DNA from: Sphingomonas arenae
GTDB taxonomy: Bacteria > Pseudomonadota > Alphaproteobacteria > Sphingomonadales > Sphingomonadaceae
NCBI RefSeq assembly: GCF_016924655.1
Contig: NZ_JAFFJU010000002.1
Span: 248,001 to 312,000, forward strand
Length of the DNA stretch: 64,000 nucleotides
Reading direction: 5' to 3'
Made by a program: the position numbers and the translations under genes. Each line of letters begins with the position of its first letter. Position 1 is the first letter of the stretch. Shown piece after piece: positions 1 to 8,322 of this stretch. The notes beneath the pieces were generated by a model. The model had not been told where the DNA came from, searched no databases, and saw only the letters and a program-made list of their open reading frames with translations.

Positions 1-2
1 CG

Positions 3-185
3 CAGGGCCTGGAATTCACCGACTTGGACAAGATCGACCTGGTCGGCATCTACGACAATTACGCCGACGCGGAAGACGCGTGGCGGGCCCAGGCGCAGCG
101 CACGGTGGACGATGCCGAGATGAAGTATGTCGTGGTCCATCTGCACCGGCTTCTCGAGCCGGAAGTGGAGACCAAGGGAGCCTGA
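3..185 (+). CDS. DUF4170 family protein, 3' part
   Basis: Only the last 60 residues are in the window; the reading frame is open from the left edge to a TGA at 183-185. The visible part contains LDKIDLVGIYDNYADAEDAW and then DAEMKYVVVHLHRLLEP, which I recognise as the conserved end of the small (about 70-80 residue) alphaproteobacterial DUF4170 family. The function of that family is unknown. The family assignment is from memory of the motif; the frame and stop are read directly. Confidence 0.7.
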   Translation, partial: QGLEFTDLDKIDLVGIYDNYADAEDAWRAQAQRTVDDAEMKYVVVHLHRLLEPEVETKGA

Positions 186-280
186 CCGTTCCGCTCATGC
201 TCAGTAGCCGCGACACCGGTCCATCGAAGCCAAGTGCCTTTTGGGATGCGCCTTCGTCGGCTGCCTAACCTGAGCGCGGT

Positions 281-910
281 TCAGGCTCCGCGGTAACGCC
301 AGAGCAGCAACGGCCGCTGCAGCAGCAGGCCGACCAGAAATCCTCCGACGTGCGCGGGCGTGGCCAGAAGCACCCCGTCCGCCCCGGCGACGAAGCCGAC
401 GCCGATCTGGAGCACGGTCCAGGCCACCGCCAGCCACACGATGTGAAGCACACGGTTGATTCTCGGGGATTGCACGAAGGCCTTCGGACGCCCGAAGCTC
501 AGCGCATAGGCGCCGATCACGCCACTGACCGCGCCGCTGGCGCCGATCACTGGAGCGCTGGCGAGCGGTCCCACCGACCATTGCGCAAGCGCGGCGACGA
601 TGGCGCTCACCACGTAGATGATCGTGACGCCCTCGCGTCCGAGGACCCGCTCGACGGCGGTTCCGCACAGCAGCAGCATCAACATGTTGAAGAGCAGGTG
701 CATGTAGCCGCCGTGCACCAGGGTCGAGCTGAAGATGGTGAGCACCGACGGCAATGCACCGCCGACCTGCATGGCTCCGCTGAGGCGCGCCGGGATAAAC
801 CCCATCACCATGGACGCCCAGCCGGTCCACCCCGCGAACAGGATGAGGAGCGACACGAGGCTGGTGACGGCCGTGATCACGACGGTGGTCGAGCGCGGCA
901 CCTGGTTCAT
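281..910 (-). CDS. rhomboid family intramembrane serine protease
   Basis: A 209-residue polytopic membrane protein with the rhomboid signature. An HGGYMHLLFN segment at about residues 66-75 is the conserved loop/helix 2 histidine-asparagine region, GASGAVSG at 123-130 supplies the catalytic Ser125, and AHVGGFLVG at 186-194 supplies the catalytic His187. About six hydrophobic segments are visible. Rhomboids cleave substrates within the membrane; the substrate here cannot be told. It lies downstream of greA on the same strand with a 46-base gap. All key residues are present, so it is probably active. Confidence 0.9.
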   Translation of the reverse strand: MNQVPRSTTVVITAVTSLVSLLILFAGWTGWASMVMGFIPARLSGAMQVGGALPSVLTIFSSTLVHGGYMHLLFNMLMLLLCGTAVERVLGREGVTIIYVVSAIVAALAQWSVGPLASAPVIGASGAVSGVIGAYALSFGRPKAFVQSPRINRVLHIVWLAVAWTVLQIGVGFVAGADGVLLATPAHVGGFLVGLLLQRPLLLWRYRGA

Positions 911-956
911 GCGCGACCTCGCTCGATCGTTTGTGACAGCGGCGGGTGAGAGCGGA

Positions 957-1430
957 TCAAACGAACTCGATCGCCTCGATCTCGAAATACTTCTCGCCCG
1001 ACGGGGTCGTCACCTCGACCTCTTCGCCGACCTGGCGGCCGATCAGCGCCCTGCCGAGCGGCGAGTTGTAGCTGATCCGCCCGACCTTGGCGTCCGCTTC
1101 CGTCTGCCCCACGAGCTGGTAACGGATCTTCTTGTCGTCCTCGTCGACCAGGCTGACCGTCGCGCCGAACACGACCTTGTCGCCCGACAGCGTCGTCGGA
1201 TCGATCACCAGCGCCCGGCTCAGGCGATCTTCCAGGTCTGCAATCTGCGCCTCGATCTGACCCTGCCGCTCCTTGGCGGCATGATATTCCGCATTCTCCG
1301 ACAGGTCGCCATGCGCGCGCGCTTCCTCGATCGCGTCGACGATTTGCGGCCGCTCCAGCTTCAGCCGCTTGAGCTCTTCCGTCAGCTGCTCGAACCCCTC
1401 GGCGAGCATCGGAACCTTGTCACTTGCCAT
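957..1430 (-). CDS. greA: transcription elongation factor GreA
   Basis: GreA stimulates transcript cleavage by stalled RNA polymerase. The 157-residue length matches the family (about 158). The N-terminal half ([14 protein letters not shown] through [13 protein letters not shown]) is the antiparallel coiled coil with the acidic tip sequence [15 protein letters not shown]. The C-terminal half (about 80-157), with [20 protein letters not shown] and [15 protein letters not shown], is the FKBP-like polymerase-binding domain. The ATG at 1430 is preferred over one nine bases upstream because the protein then begins MASDKVPM as is usual in the family. It is followed by the rhomboid gene on the same strand and preceded by carB. 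Confidence 0.96.
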   Translation of the reverse strand: MASDKVPMLAEGFEQLTEELKRLKLERPQIVDAIEEARAHGDLSENAEYHAAKERQGQIEAQIADLEDRLSRALVIDPTTLSGDKVVFGATVSLVDEDDKKIRYQLVGQTEADAKVGRISYNSPLGRALIGRQVGEEVEVTTPSGEKYFEIEAIEFV

Positions 1431-1515
1431 GCGGCACACGTCCTTCGTCGTTCAATAATCCGCTTCTGCGCCGGCCCGTCGGCCCGCGTATGAACAGCAG
1501 CGGGTATGTGGAGAA

Positions 1516-4500
1516 TTAGTTTTCGAGGGCGGAATAATAGGCCTGCAGGCTGCGGACTTCAAGCGAACGGCCCCGCACGGCCTTGATTGCCCGCGCCACC
1601 GCGTAGCTCGCTGCGACCGTCGTGAAGTAAGGCACCTTGCGATTCAACGCGGTAGCCCGAATGGACTGGCTGTCCTTCAGCGACTGCCAGCCTTCCGTCG
1701 TGTTGAAGACGATCTGCACGCCTTCATCCACCAGCCGGTCGACGATGTGCGGCCGACCCTGCGCCACCTTGTTGATCCGCTCCACAGGCAGCCCGCGCGC
1801 CTGCAGGTGGTCGCACGTTCCGCCGGTCGCGATCACCTTGAAGCCGAGCTCCAGCATCATCTCGACCGCGGGCACGACCAACTCCTTGTCGCTGTTCTTG
1901 ACCGACACGAAGAGCGTGCCCTCCTGCGGCAGCTTCACGCCCGCGCCCAATTGAGCCTTGGCAAAGGCGATGTCGAAGTCGTCCGACACGCCCATGACCT
2001 CGCCCGTGCTCTTCATCTCGGGCCCGAGCACCGGGTCCGTGCCGGGGAAACGCGCGAAGGGGAACACCGGCGCCTTGACCGCGATGTGCGGCGTGCGCTG
2101 CGGCAGGGTCTCCGCGGTGGCAAGCGTCTCCCCCGCCATCACCCGCGCCGCCATCTTCGCGATCGGCCGTCCGATCGCCTTGGCGACGAACGGCACGGTC
2201 CGCGACGCGCGCGGGTTGACCTCGATGAGATAGACCTTCCCGTCCTTCACCGCATATTGCACGTTCATGAGGCCACGCACCTTGAGCTCCAGCGCCAGCT
2301 CACGCGTCTGCCGCTGCAGTTCGGCCACGACCTCCAGCGGCAGGCTGTGCGGCGGCAGCGAGCAGGCGCTGTCGCCGGAGTGCACGCCGGCTTCCTCGAT
2401 ATGCTCCATCACGCCGGCGACCAGCACCTCGCTGCCGTCGCAGATGGCATCCACGTCCACCTCGATGGCGTCGCGCAGGTAGCGGTCGATCAGCACCGGG
2501 CTCGAGCCCGACACCTCCACCGCGGTAGCGATATAGTTGTCGAGCTGCGCCGGCCCATCCACCACCTCCATCGCCCGCCCGCCGAGCACGTAGGATGGCC
2601 GCAGCAGCACCGGATAACCGATCCGCTCGGCCACCTGCAGCGCCTCGTTGCGGCTGCGAGCGATGCCGTTCTCCGGCTGCAGCAGGTCGAGGCGGCGGAC
2701 CAGCGCGGCGAAGCGCTCGCGATCTTCGGCCAGGTCGATGCTGTCGGGTGACGTGCCCAAGATCGGAATGCCCGCTTCCTGAAGCCGCGCCGCGAGCTTC
2801 AGCGGGGTCTGCCCGCCCAGCTGCACGATGACCCCGCGCAGCTTGCCCCGCTCCCGCTCGCGCCACACGATCTCCAGCACGTCCTCGGCGGTCAGCGGCT
2901 CGAAGTAGAGCCGATCCGACGTGTCCGGGTCGGTCGAGACCGTCTCGGGATTGCAGTTCACCATCACCGTCTCAAGCCCCAGCCCGTCACGTCCGAGCGC
3001 GAACGCAGCGTGGCAGCAGCAATAGTCGAACTCGATCCCCTGACCGATCCGGTTCGGCCCGCCGCCCAGGATCACCACCTTCTCCCGGTCGGAGATGTCC
3101 GCCTCGTCCTCCGGCTCACCGAACAGCGGCGCCTCGTAGGTGGAGTAGAGGTACGGCGTCGACGCGTCGAACTCGGCCGCACAGCTGTCGATCCGCTTGA
3201 ACACCGGCCGGACGCCAAGCTTGTGCCGGTGCCAGCGCACCTCCTCCTCGGTGACACCCCCGGTCATCGCCCGCATCACCTCGTGCACCAGCCCGCCGCC
3301 GCTCGCCGCGACCGCCTCGCTCATGCCCCGCGGAGCGCCAATGGAGCGCAGGGAAAGCTGCGCCAGCCGCGCGTCGGAAAAACCCATGCCCTTCAGCCGC
3401 CGCATGCCGGCTGCATCGTTCGGCAGTCCCAGCGCCCGCACCTGCCCCTCGGCCCGCACGATCTCCGCCAGCCGCTCCAGGAACCAGGGATCGAAGCCGG
3501 CGATGGCGTTGATCCGCTGCACCGTGAAACCGTGGCGCAGCGCCTCCGCCGCCACCAGCAGCCGGTCGGGCGTGGGTACGCTCAGCGCCGCCTCGATCTC
3601 GTCGTCCGACGCATTTTCCAGATGCCGCACCCGGTCGAGACCCGTCAGCCCGATCTCAAGCCCACGCAGCGCCTTCTGCAGGCTCTCGGGGAACGAGCGC
3701 CCGATCGCCATCACCTCGCCGACCGACTTCATGGCGGTCGAGAGCACGCCCTGCGCCCCCTTGAACTTTTCGAACGTGAAGCGCGGGATCTTGGTCACGA
3801 CATAGTCGATCGTCGGCTCGAAGCTCGCCGGCGTCGCGCCGCCCGTGATGTCGTTGGCGATCTCGTCCAGCGTGTAGCCGACCGCCAGCTTGGCCGCGAC
3901 CTTGGCGATGGGGAAGCCCGTCGCCTTGGACGCCAGCGCCGACGAGCGCGACACGCGCGGGTTCATCTCGATCACCAGCATCCGCCCGGTCTTCGGATCG
4001 ACCGCGAACTGGACGTTGGAGCCGCCCGTCTCCACCCCGATCTCCCGCAGCACCGCGATCGAGGCGGAGCGCATCCGCTGATATTCCTTGTCGGTCAGCG
4101 TCAGCGCCGGGGCGACGGTGATCGAATCTCCCGTATGCACCCCCATCGGGTCGACGTTCTCGATCGAGCAGATGATGATGGCATTGTCCGCCCGGTCGCG
4201 GACCACCTCCATCTCATATTCCTTCCAGCCGACCACGCTCTCGTCGATCAACACCTCCGTGGTCGGCGAGGCCTCCAGGCCGGAGCGCACGATCGCGACA
4301 TACTCGTCCCGGTTGTAGGCGATGCCCCCGCCCGTCCCGCCAAGCGTGAAGCTCGGGCGGATCACCGCGGGCAGCCCAACCTCGTCGAGCGCCGCCATTG
4401 CTTCCTCGACCGAGTGGACGATGGCGGACCTGGGCGACTCGAGCCCGATCCGGTCCATCGCGTCGCGGAACTTCTGCCGGTCCTCCGCCTTCTCGATCGC

Positions 4501-4863
4501 CGCCGCGTTGGCGCCGATCAGCTCGACGCCGAGCCGGTCCAGCGTGCCGTCCTTGAACAGCGCCAGCGCCGTGTTCAGCGCCGTCTGCCCGCCCATCGTC
4601 GGCAGCAGCGCATCCGGCCGCTCCGCCTCGATGATCCGCGTCACCGCCTCGGGCGTGATCGGCTCGATATAGGTCGCGTCCGCCAGCTCCGGATCGGTCA
4701 TGATCGTCGCCGGGTTGGAGTTGACCACGATGACCCGATAGCCCTCCGCCCGCAGCGCCTTTACCGCTTGGCTCCCGGAGTAATCGAACTCCGCCGCCTG
4801 GCCGATGACGATCGGACCGGCGCCGATGATGAGGATGGAGGATAGGTCGGTGCGGCGGGGCAA
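1516..4863 (-). CDS. carB: carbamoyl-phosphate synthase large subunit
   Basis: Makes carbamoyl phosphate for arginine and pyrimidine synthesis, using ammonia delivered by CarA. It has two tandem carboxyphosphate/carbamate ATP-grasp halves (the first beginning [20 protein letters not shown], the second [19 protein letters not shown]) and a C-terminal MGS-like allosteric domain ([13 protein letters not shown]). The start was set at a TTG (4863-4861). The family begins about there with (M)[13 protein letters not shown], a GAAGGA ribosome-binding site lies 8 bases upstream, and the preceding lipoprotein gene ends one base before it. A longer reading frame reaches 4920 but only adds non-family residues. 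Length with the TTG start is 1115 aa, normal for the family. carA lies upstream on the same strand but is separated by two small lipoprotein genes and a DUF559 cassette. Confidence 0.97.
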   Translation of the reverse strand: MPRRTDLSSILIIGAGPIVIGQAAEFDYSGSQAVKALRAEGYRVIVVNSNPATIMTDPELADATYIEPITPEAVTRIIEAERPDALLPTMGGQTALNTALALFKDGTLDRLGVELIGANAAAIEKAEDRQKFRDAMDRIGLESPRSAIVHSVEEAMAALDEVGLPAVIRPSFTLGGTGGGIAYNRDEYVAIVRSGLEASPTTEVLIDESVVGWKEYEMEVVRDRADNAIIICSIENVDPMGVHTGDSITVAPALTLTDKEYQRMRSASIAVLREIGVETGGSNVQFAVDPKTGRMLVIEMNPRVSRSSALASKATGFPIAKVAAKLAVGYTLDEIANDITGGATPASFEPTIDYVVTKIPRFTFEKFKGAQGVLSTAMKSVGEVMAIGRSFPESLQKALRGLEIGLTGLDRVRHLENASDDEIEAALSVPTPDRLLVAAEALRHGFTVQRINAIAGFDPWFLERLAEIVRAEGQVRALGLPNDAAGMRRLKGMGFSDARLAQLSLRSIGAPRGMSEAVAASGGGLVHEVMRAMTGGVTEEEVRWHRHKLGVRPVFKRIDSCAAEFDASTPYLYSTYEAPLFGEPEDEADISDREKVVILGGGPNRIGQGIEFDYCCCHAAFALGRDGLGLETVMVNCNPETVSTDPDTSDRLYFEPLTAEDVLEIVWRERERGKLRGVIVQLGGQTPLKLAARLQEAGIPILGTSPDSIDLAEDRERFAALVRRLDLLQPENGIARSRNEALQVAERIGYPVLLRPSYVLGGRAMEVVDGPAQLDNYIATAVEVSGSSPVLIDRYLRDAIEVDVDAICDGSEVLVAGVMEHIEEAGVHSGDSACSLPPHSLPLEVVAELQRQTRELALELKVRGLMNVQYAVKDGKVYLIEVNPRASRTVPFVAKAIGRPIAKMAARVMAGETLATAETLPQRTPHIAVKAPVFPFARFPGTDPVLGPEMKSTGEVMGVSDDFDIAFAKAQLGAGVKLPQEGTLFVSVKNSDKELVVPAVEMMLELGFKVIATGGTCDHLQARGLPVERINKVAQGRPHIVDRLVDEGVQIVFNTTEGWQSLKDSQSIRATALNRKVPYFTTVAASYAVARAIKAVRGRSLEVRSLQAYYSALEN

Positions 4864-4864
4864 G

Positions 4865-5188
4865 CTATTCGTCCTTCGCGTAAGCTTCGTTGCCAACGAA
4901 GCTGAAATTTTCGATGCCAAGTGCGGGCATGAGCTGCTTCAGCGCACAATCAACAGCCTCGTACGAGGCATCGGCAGGTGGTTGGAGTCGTACTTTCGTG
5001 CCGCTGTCCAGCGTCAAAGCTCCATCCGGCAGACGGCACTGGCTGGAGATGCGAGCGATCGCTGCTTGCCTCTGGTCCGGGGAAAGACTGGACCACTTGG
5101 AGAAGGCGTCCCCCCGTTGCTTCATCGAGGTCACGGAGCAAGCTGCAAGCGCTGCGCTGACCAGAAGTGTAGCAAGAAGGCGTTGCAT
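4865..5188 (-). CDS. small putative lipoprotein (unknown)
   Basis: A 107-residue protein beginning [19 protein letters not shown]: a short signal peptide ending in a lipobox LAAC, so it is expected to be lipidated at Cys17. The mature part is polar, with two further cysteines (SSQCRL and DCALKQL). I do not recognise the family. It starts directly after the stop of the preceding small lipoprotein gene (TAG then ATG, no spacer) and ends one base before the carB TTG start, so the three are probably co-transcribed and translationally coupled. Confidence 0.7.
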   Translation of the reverse strand: MQRLLATLLVSAALAACSVTSMKQRGDAFSKWSSLSPDQRQAAIARISSQCRLPDGALTLDSGTKVRLQPPADASYEAVDCALKQLMPALGIENFSFVGNEAYAKDE

Positions 5189-5455
5189 CTAGCTCTCGGG
5201 AAAGTTGATGGCGTTGACGAACACGGTGCGAAGCCCGCGCGGGCGAGCCCAGCGCGTCACGCAGCTGCGCTCTTGCGGGGAGGACCCGGCCTTGAACAGG
5301 AACAGCAGCCTTTTCTCGCTCTCGTCCTGGAACAGCTCGCCCAGCGCGAGGCCGCAGCGGAGAGCGACCGCGTTGAGTTCGTCGATGGTGTGCAGGCGAG
5401 CGGGTCCGGTGGTGGCGCAGGCAGCGAGAGTTGCTAACGCGCCAGCGACGATCAT
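5189..5455 (-). CDS. small putative lipoprotein (unknown)
   Basis: An 88-residue protein starting MIVAGALATLAACATTG, a very short signal sequence with lipobox LAAC (Cys13). The mature part has three cysteines in all and contains LHTIDELNAVALRCGLALGE. No family recognised. The open frame continues upstream through the palindromic repeat, but that extension is repeat-encoded, so the ATG at 5455 is chosen. Its stop abuts the start of the next lipoprotein gene. The two share small size, lipobox and cysteine spacing style and could be functionally linked, but that is inference. Confidence 0.6.
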   Translation of the reverse strand: MIVAGALATLAACATTGPARLHTIDELNAVALRCGLALGELFQDESEKRLLFLFKAGSSPQERSCVTRWARPRGLRTVFVNAINFPES

Positions 5456-5463
5456 AGCCCTGA

Positions 5464-5502
5464 CTCCCTCTCCCCAGCGGGGAGAGGGTCGGGGTGAGGG
5501 GG
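5464..5502. repeat. left terminal inverted repeat of DUF559 cassette 1
   Basis: 39 bp containing the palindrome CCCTCTCCCC-AG-CGGGGAGAGGG followed by a TCGGGGTGAGGGGG tail. The reverse complement matches the repeat at 5878-5916 with two differences (GA against AG between tail and palindrome). Confidence 0.85.
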
Positions 5503-5512
5503 AACAAGGCTC

Positions 5513-5863
5513 GTGGTTCAAAGACTGACGCCCGTTGCACGCAAGTTGCGACGCAACAGCACCGACGCCGAGCAACGCCTCTGGCACCACCTGCGCGGCA
5601 GACGGCTCGAAGGCGTGAAGTTTGTTCGCCAGCTCCCGATCGGCGCTTACATCGCCGACTTCGCCGCGCGCGAGGCGCACTTGATTATCGAACTGGACGG
5701 AGGTCAGCACGACCTCGTGACCGACGCCGCGAGAACCCAAGCCCTCGAAAACTTCGGCTACCGCGTTATCCGTTTCTGGAACCACGATGTGCTGCAAAAC
5801 ACGTACGGCGTTCTCGAAGCGATCAGGAATGAGTTGCTGCTCGGGTTCAACCGGAGCGAGTAG
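5513..5863 (+). CDS. DUF559 (Vsr-like) endonuclease-domain protein, cassette 1
   Basis: A 116-residue single-domain protein of the DUF559 family, related to very-short-patch-repair and some homing nucleases. Visible signature: RLWHHLRGRRLEGVKFVRQ, then IGAYIADFAAREAHLIIELDGGQH (Asp, Glu, Asp, His of the nuclease core), then YRVIRFWNHDVL. All expected core residues are present. It starts at a GTG, with GGGGGAACAAGG upstream that lies partly in the repeat tail. It is the only gene in a 453-bp unit bounded by 39-bp inverted palindromic repeats, inserted between carA and the lipoprotein-carB genes and read against them. A second DUF559 gene in the same kind of setting lies at 7912. Substrate and role unknown. 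Confidence 0.85.
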   Translation: MVQRLTPVARKLRRNSTDAEQRLWHHLRGRRLEGVKFVRQLPIGAYIADFAAREAHLIIELDGGQHDLVTDAARTQALENFGYRVIRFWNHDVLQNTYGVLEAIRNELLLGFNRSE

Positions 5864-5877
5864 ATCCGCGCCTCGTA

Positions 5878-5916
5878 CCCCCTCACCCCAGCCCTCTCCC
5901 CGCTGGGGAGAGGGAG
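5878..5916. repeat. right terminal inverted repeat of DUF559 cassette 1
   Basis: 39 bp: a CCCCCTCACCCC head followed by the palindrome CCCTCTCCCCG-CTGGGGAGAGGG. Inverted partner of 5464-5502 (37 of 39 bases match). Confidence 0.85.
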
Positions 5917-5937
5917 CTGCATCGCTCGCGCCCCTAG

Positions 5938-5970
5938 CCCTCTCCCCGGCGGGGAGAGGGTTTGGTGAGG
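5938..5970. repeat. solo palindrome of the cassette-1 family
   Basis: CCCTCTCCCC-GGCGGGGAGAGGG followed by TTTGGTGAGGGG, in the orientation of the left cassette end, 21 bases downstream of the right end and just before the carA stop codon. A third copy of the same repeat family at this locus. Confidence 0.8.
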
Positions 5971-5985
5971 GGAAACGCCCTCCCG

Positions 5986-7248
5986 TCACTTACCCATCAT
6001 CCCCACGAACCGCTCGAACAGATAGAAGCTATCCTGCGGCCCCGGGCTTGCCTCGGGGTGGTACTGCACGCTGAACGCCGGCCGATCGACCAGCTCGATC
6101 CCGCAGTTCGATCCGTCGAACAGCGACACGTGCGTCTCGCGCACGCCCTCCGGCAGCTCGCGCGAGACCGCGAATCCGTGGTTCATGCTGGTGATCTCGA
6201 CCGCGCCGTCCGCCAGCCGCTTGACCGGATGGTTGGCCCCCCGGTGGCCCTGGAACATCTTGCTCGTCTTGCCGCCGACCGCGAGCGCCAGCAGCTGGTG
6301 ACCGAGACAGATGCCGAACAAGGGCTTGCCCGTCTCCAGCATCTGGCGAATCACCGGAATGGCATATTCCCCCGTCGCCGCCGGGTCACCCGGACCGTTG
6401 GACAGGAAAAAGCCGTCCGGCTGCTGCGCCATGATCTCGTCGAAGCCGGCGGTCGCAGGGAGGATCGTCACCCGTGCGCCCGCCTCGACGAGCGAGCGGA
6501 AAATGTTGCGCTTGGAGCCATAGTCGATGGCGACGACGTGGGGGCGGGTCTCTCGTGAACGCCCTTCAACTTCGCGCGGTGCGCTCCGCTCAGTACGAGC
6601 GGTATTCTCCTCTCGCTCGTCCTGAGCGGAGCGTAGCGTAGTCGAAGGGCGCTCTTCCTCAGAAAGATACCCCAGCTCGAGACACCACTTCCCCCCAGAC
6701 CAGACCTCGATCTGCTCCCGCGAAACCTGCCGAGCCAGGTCCATCCCCTCCAGCCCTGGCCACTCGGCGGCCATCCGCTGCAGCGCGTCCAGATCGAACA
6801 CCCCATCCGCCCGATGCGCGATCACGATGGTCGGCGGCCCCTCCTTGCGCACGAGCCGGGTCAGCGCGCGCGTGTCCAGCCCGGCAATCCCGATCCGGCC
6901 GTTCTGCGCCATCCACTCCGGGAAGTCGGCCTTGGAGCGGAAGTTGGACGGCTCCGTCACCGCTTCCCGCACGATGCAGCCGACCGCATGCGGGTCCGCC
7001 GCCTCCACGTCCTCGTCGTTCGCGCCGACGTTGCCGATGTGGGGGAAGGTGAAGGCGACCACCTGCCCGGCGTAGGACGGGTCGGTCATCACCTCCTGGT
7101 AGCCGGTCATCGCCGTGTTGAAGCACAGCTCCCCCACCGCCTCACCCTCGGCTCCGAAACCCCGGCCCCAGGCCACGCGTCCGTCGGCGAACACGACGAC
7201 TCCCGTCGCGCCTGGCGGGGGCGCAGGCGAGGTCGTTGGAGTGGCCAT
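5986..7248 (-). CDS. carA: carbamoyl-phosphate synthase small (glutaminase) subunit
   Basis: The glutaminase subunit that releases ammonia for CarB. The N-terminal CPSase small-chain domain is at about 15-150. The class I glutamine amidotransferase domain is at about 236-415, with nucleophile Cys314 in GICLGHQLL and the His397/Glu399 pair in YHPEASPG. All catalytic residues are present. Residues about 199-234 (rich in R, E, S, T) have no counterpart in the family as I know it and are encoded by a 98-bp palindromic repeat inserted in frame between the two domains. Length 420 is therefore longer than usual. It is divergent from yqeY. Confidence 0.95.
   Translation of the reverse strand: MATPTTSPAPPPGATGVVVFADGRVAWGRGFGAEGEAVGELCFNTAMTGYQEVMTDPSYAGQVVAFTFPHIGNVGANDEDVEAADPHAVGCIVREAVTEPSNFRSKADFPEWMAQNGRIGIAGLDTRALTRLVRKEGPPTIVIAHRADGVFDLDALQRMAAEWPGLEGMDLARQVSREQIEVWSGGKWCLELGYLSEEERPSTTLRSAQDEREENTARTERSAPREVEGRSRETRPHVVAIDYGSKRNIFRSLVEAGARVTILPATAGFDEIMAQQPDGFFLSNGPGDPAATGEYAIPVIRQMLETGKPLFGICLGHQLLALAVGGKTSKMFQGHRGANHPVKRLADGAVEITSMNHGFAVSRELPEGVRETHVSLFDGSNCGIELVDRPAFSVQYHPEASPGPQDSFYLFERFVGMMGK
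6557..6654. repeat. in-frame palindromic repeat inside carA
   Basis: Two long arms, 6557-6601 and 6614-6654, are imperfect reverse complements (shared core ACGCTCCGCTCAG-ACGAGCG and GCGCCCTTC), separated by a short loop. The same family is present inside the terminase gene at 16442-16572. It adds about 35 residues to CarA in the linker between domains without breaking the frame. Confidence 0.85.
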
Positions 7249-7384
7249 CGGTGGGAGGCTCCTGCTTGGTGTTCGGCAATGTCGCTAAGGCTCCGCAGCT
7301 AGGGCCATATCGGCGGCTGGTCAACGGCTGGTCAGGGCGCGTGTTGCTCGCTAGGGCTGGCGGTTTCCGGGGAACGATGAACAG

Positions 7385-7837
7385 ATGATCCGAGACGACA
7401 TCAAGACCGCGTTGGTCAATGCGATGAAGGGCGGCGACAAGGCCGCGACGGGCACCATCCGCCTGATCCAGAGCGCCATCAAGAACCGCGACATCGAGCT
7501 GCGCACCGGCACCGCGCCAGCGAACGACGACCTGCTCGTGACCGAAGTCCTGCAGAAGATGATCAAGCAACGCCGCGAGTCGGTCGACCTCTATCGCAAG
7601 GGCGGCCGTGAAGAGCTTGCGGCCGCGGAGGAGGCGGAGATCGCGGTGATCGAGCGGTTCCTCCCCAAGCAGATGAGCGAGGACGAGGCGCGCGCCGCGG
7701 TGCAGGCGATCATCGCGGAGGTGGGCGCGTCCAGCATGAAGGACATGGGCCGTGTCATGGCGCTGGTAAAGGAGCGTCACGCGAGCGAGATCGAGCCCGC
7801 TCGGGCAAGCGGGTTGGTCAGGGCGGCGCTGTCATAG
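7385..7837 (+). CDS. GatB/YqeY domain-containing protein
   Basis: A 150-residue YqeY-type protein starting MIRDDIKTALVNAMKGGDKA. It has the family features AANDD-like TEVLQKMIKQRRESVDLYRKGGREELAAAEEAEIAVIERFLPKQ and a C-terminal DMGRVMALVKER. YqeY resembles the tail domain of GatB and may bind tRNA, but its function is not settled. It precedes dnaG and rpoD, as is common in alphaproteobacteria, and is divergent from carA. A DUF559 cassette now separates it from dnaG. Confidence 0.92.
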   Translation: MIRDDIKTALVNAMKGGDKAATGTIRLIQSAIKNRDIELRTGTAPANDDLLVTEVLQKMIKQRRESVDLYRKGGREELAAAEEAEIAVIERFLPKQMSEDEARAAVQAIIAEVGASSMKDMGRVMALVKERHASEIEPARASGLVRAALS

Positions 7838-7839
7838 CT

Positions 7840-7876
7840 CCCCTCCCGCTTGCGGGAGGGGCTGGGGGAGGGCATG
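7840..7876. repeat. left terminal inverted repeat of DUF559 cassette 2
   Basis: 37 bp: the palindrome CCCCTCCCGC-TTGCGGGAGGGG followed by the tail CTGGGGGAGGGCATG. Inverted partner of 8271-8307 with four differences. Same layout as the cassette-1 ends but a different sequence. Confidence 0.85.
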
Positions 7877-7911
7877 TCTCCACGCCCGAGTGAGGCTGGA
7901 GTCAAGGGACA

Positions 7912-8322
7912 ATGCATAGGCCATACGACAAGGCGTATGACCGCACGCCCACGCTCCGATCACGTGAACTGAGGAACAACGCGACGCCGGCAGAGCGGGC
8001 TCTGTGGGGACGCCTCCGCAATCGCCAGCTTGGCGGCATCCGCTTCAACCGTCAGGTACCGCTCGGCCCCTTCATCTGCGACTTTGTTGCGCGGACGCCC
8101 AAGCTGGTCATAGAAGTTGACGGCGGGCAGCACGCGCTCAACACGTTGGAGGACGCGCGCAGGACGCGCTTCTTGGAGCGTGAGGGCTACACGGTTCTTC
8201 GCTTTTGGAACAATGATGTGCTGGAGCGGATGGAGGGCGTACTCGAGTTGATATCGAGCCGCTTGGCGGACATGCCCTCCCCCGACCCCTCCCGCGAGCG
8301 GGAGGAGAGAAAAGGCACATGA
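7912..8322 (+). CDS. DUF559 (Vsr-like) endonuclease-domain protein, cassette 2
   Basis: A 136-residue DUF559 protein with the same signature as the one at 5513: ALWGRLRNRQLGGIRFNRQ, LGPFICDFVARTPKLVIEVDGGQH, YTVLRFWNNDVLE. The two are clearly homologous but far from identical, so they are not a recent tandem copy. The ATG at 7912 has AAGGGA upstream. The last 15 or so residues ([15 protein letters not shown]) are encoded by the right cassette repeat, and the stop overlaps the dnaG start as ATGA. The gene is alone in a 468-bp inverted-repeat unit inserted between yqeY and dnaG. Role unknown. Confidence 0.85.
   Translation: MHRPYDKAYDRTPTLRSRELRNNATPAERALWGRLRNRQLGGIRFNRQVPLGPFICDFVARTPKLVIEVDGGQHALNTLEDARRTRFLEREGYTVLRFWNNDVLERMEGVLELISSRLADMPSPDPSREREERKGT
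8271..8307. repeat. right terminal inverted repeat of DUF559 cassette 2
   Basis: 37 bp: CATGCCCTCCCCC head followed by the palindrome CCCCTCCCGC-GAGCGGGAGG. It is translated as the tail of the DUF559 gene and lies 11 bases before the dnaG start, so the dnaG leader is formed by the cassette end. Confidence 0.85.

Noticed and set aside
3010-4845. Long plus-strand open frame (611 codons) opposite carB, and similar ones opposite rpoD (10150-12159) and secA (44899-47388)
   Set aside because: They are mirror frames of well-identified genes in high-GC DNA, rich in Arg, His and Leu without any family motif or ribosome-binding site.
5464-5970. Palindromes as simple transcription terminators
   Set aside because: They lack T-runs, occur on both sides of one gene in inverted orientation and also inside a coding sequence, which fits mobile repeats better.
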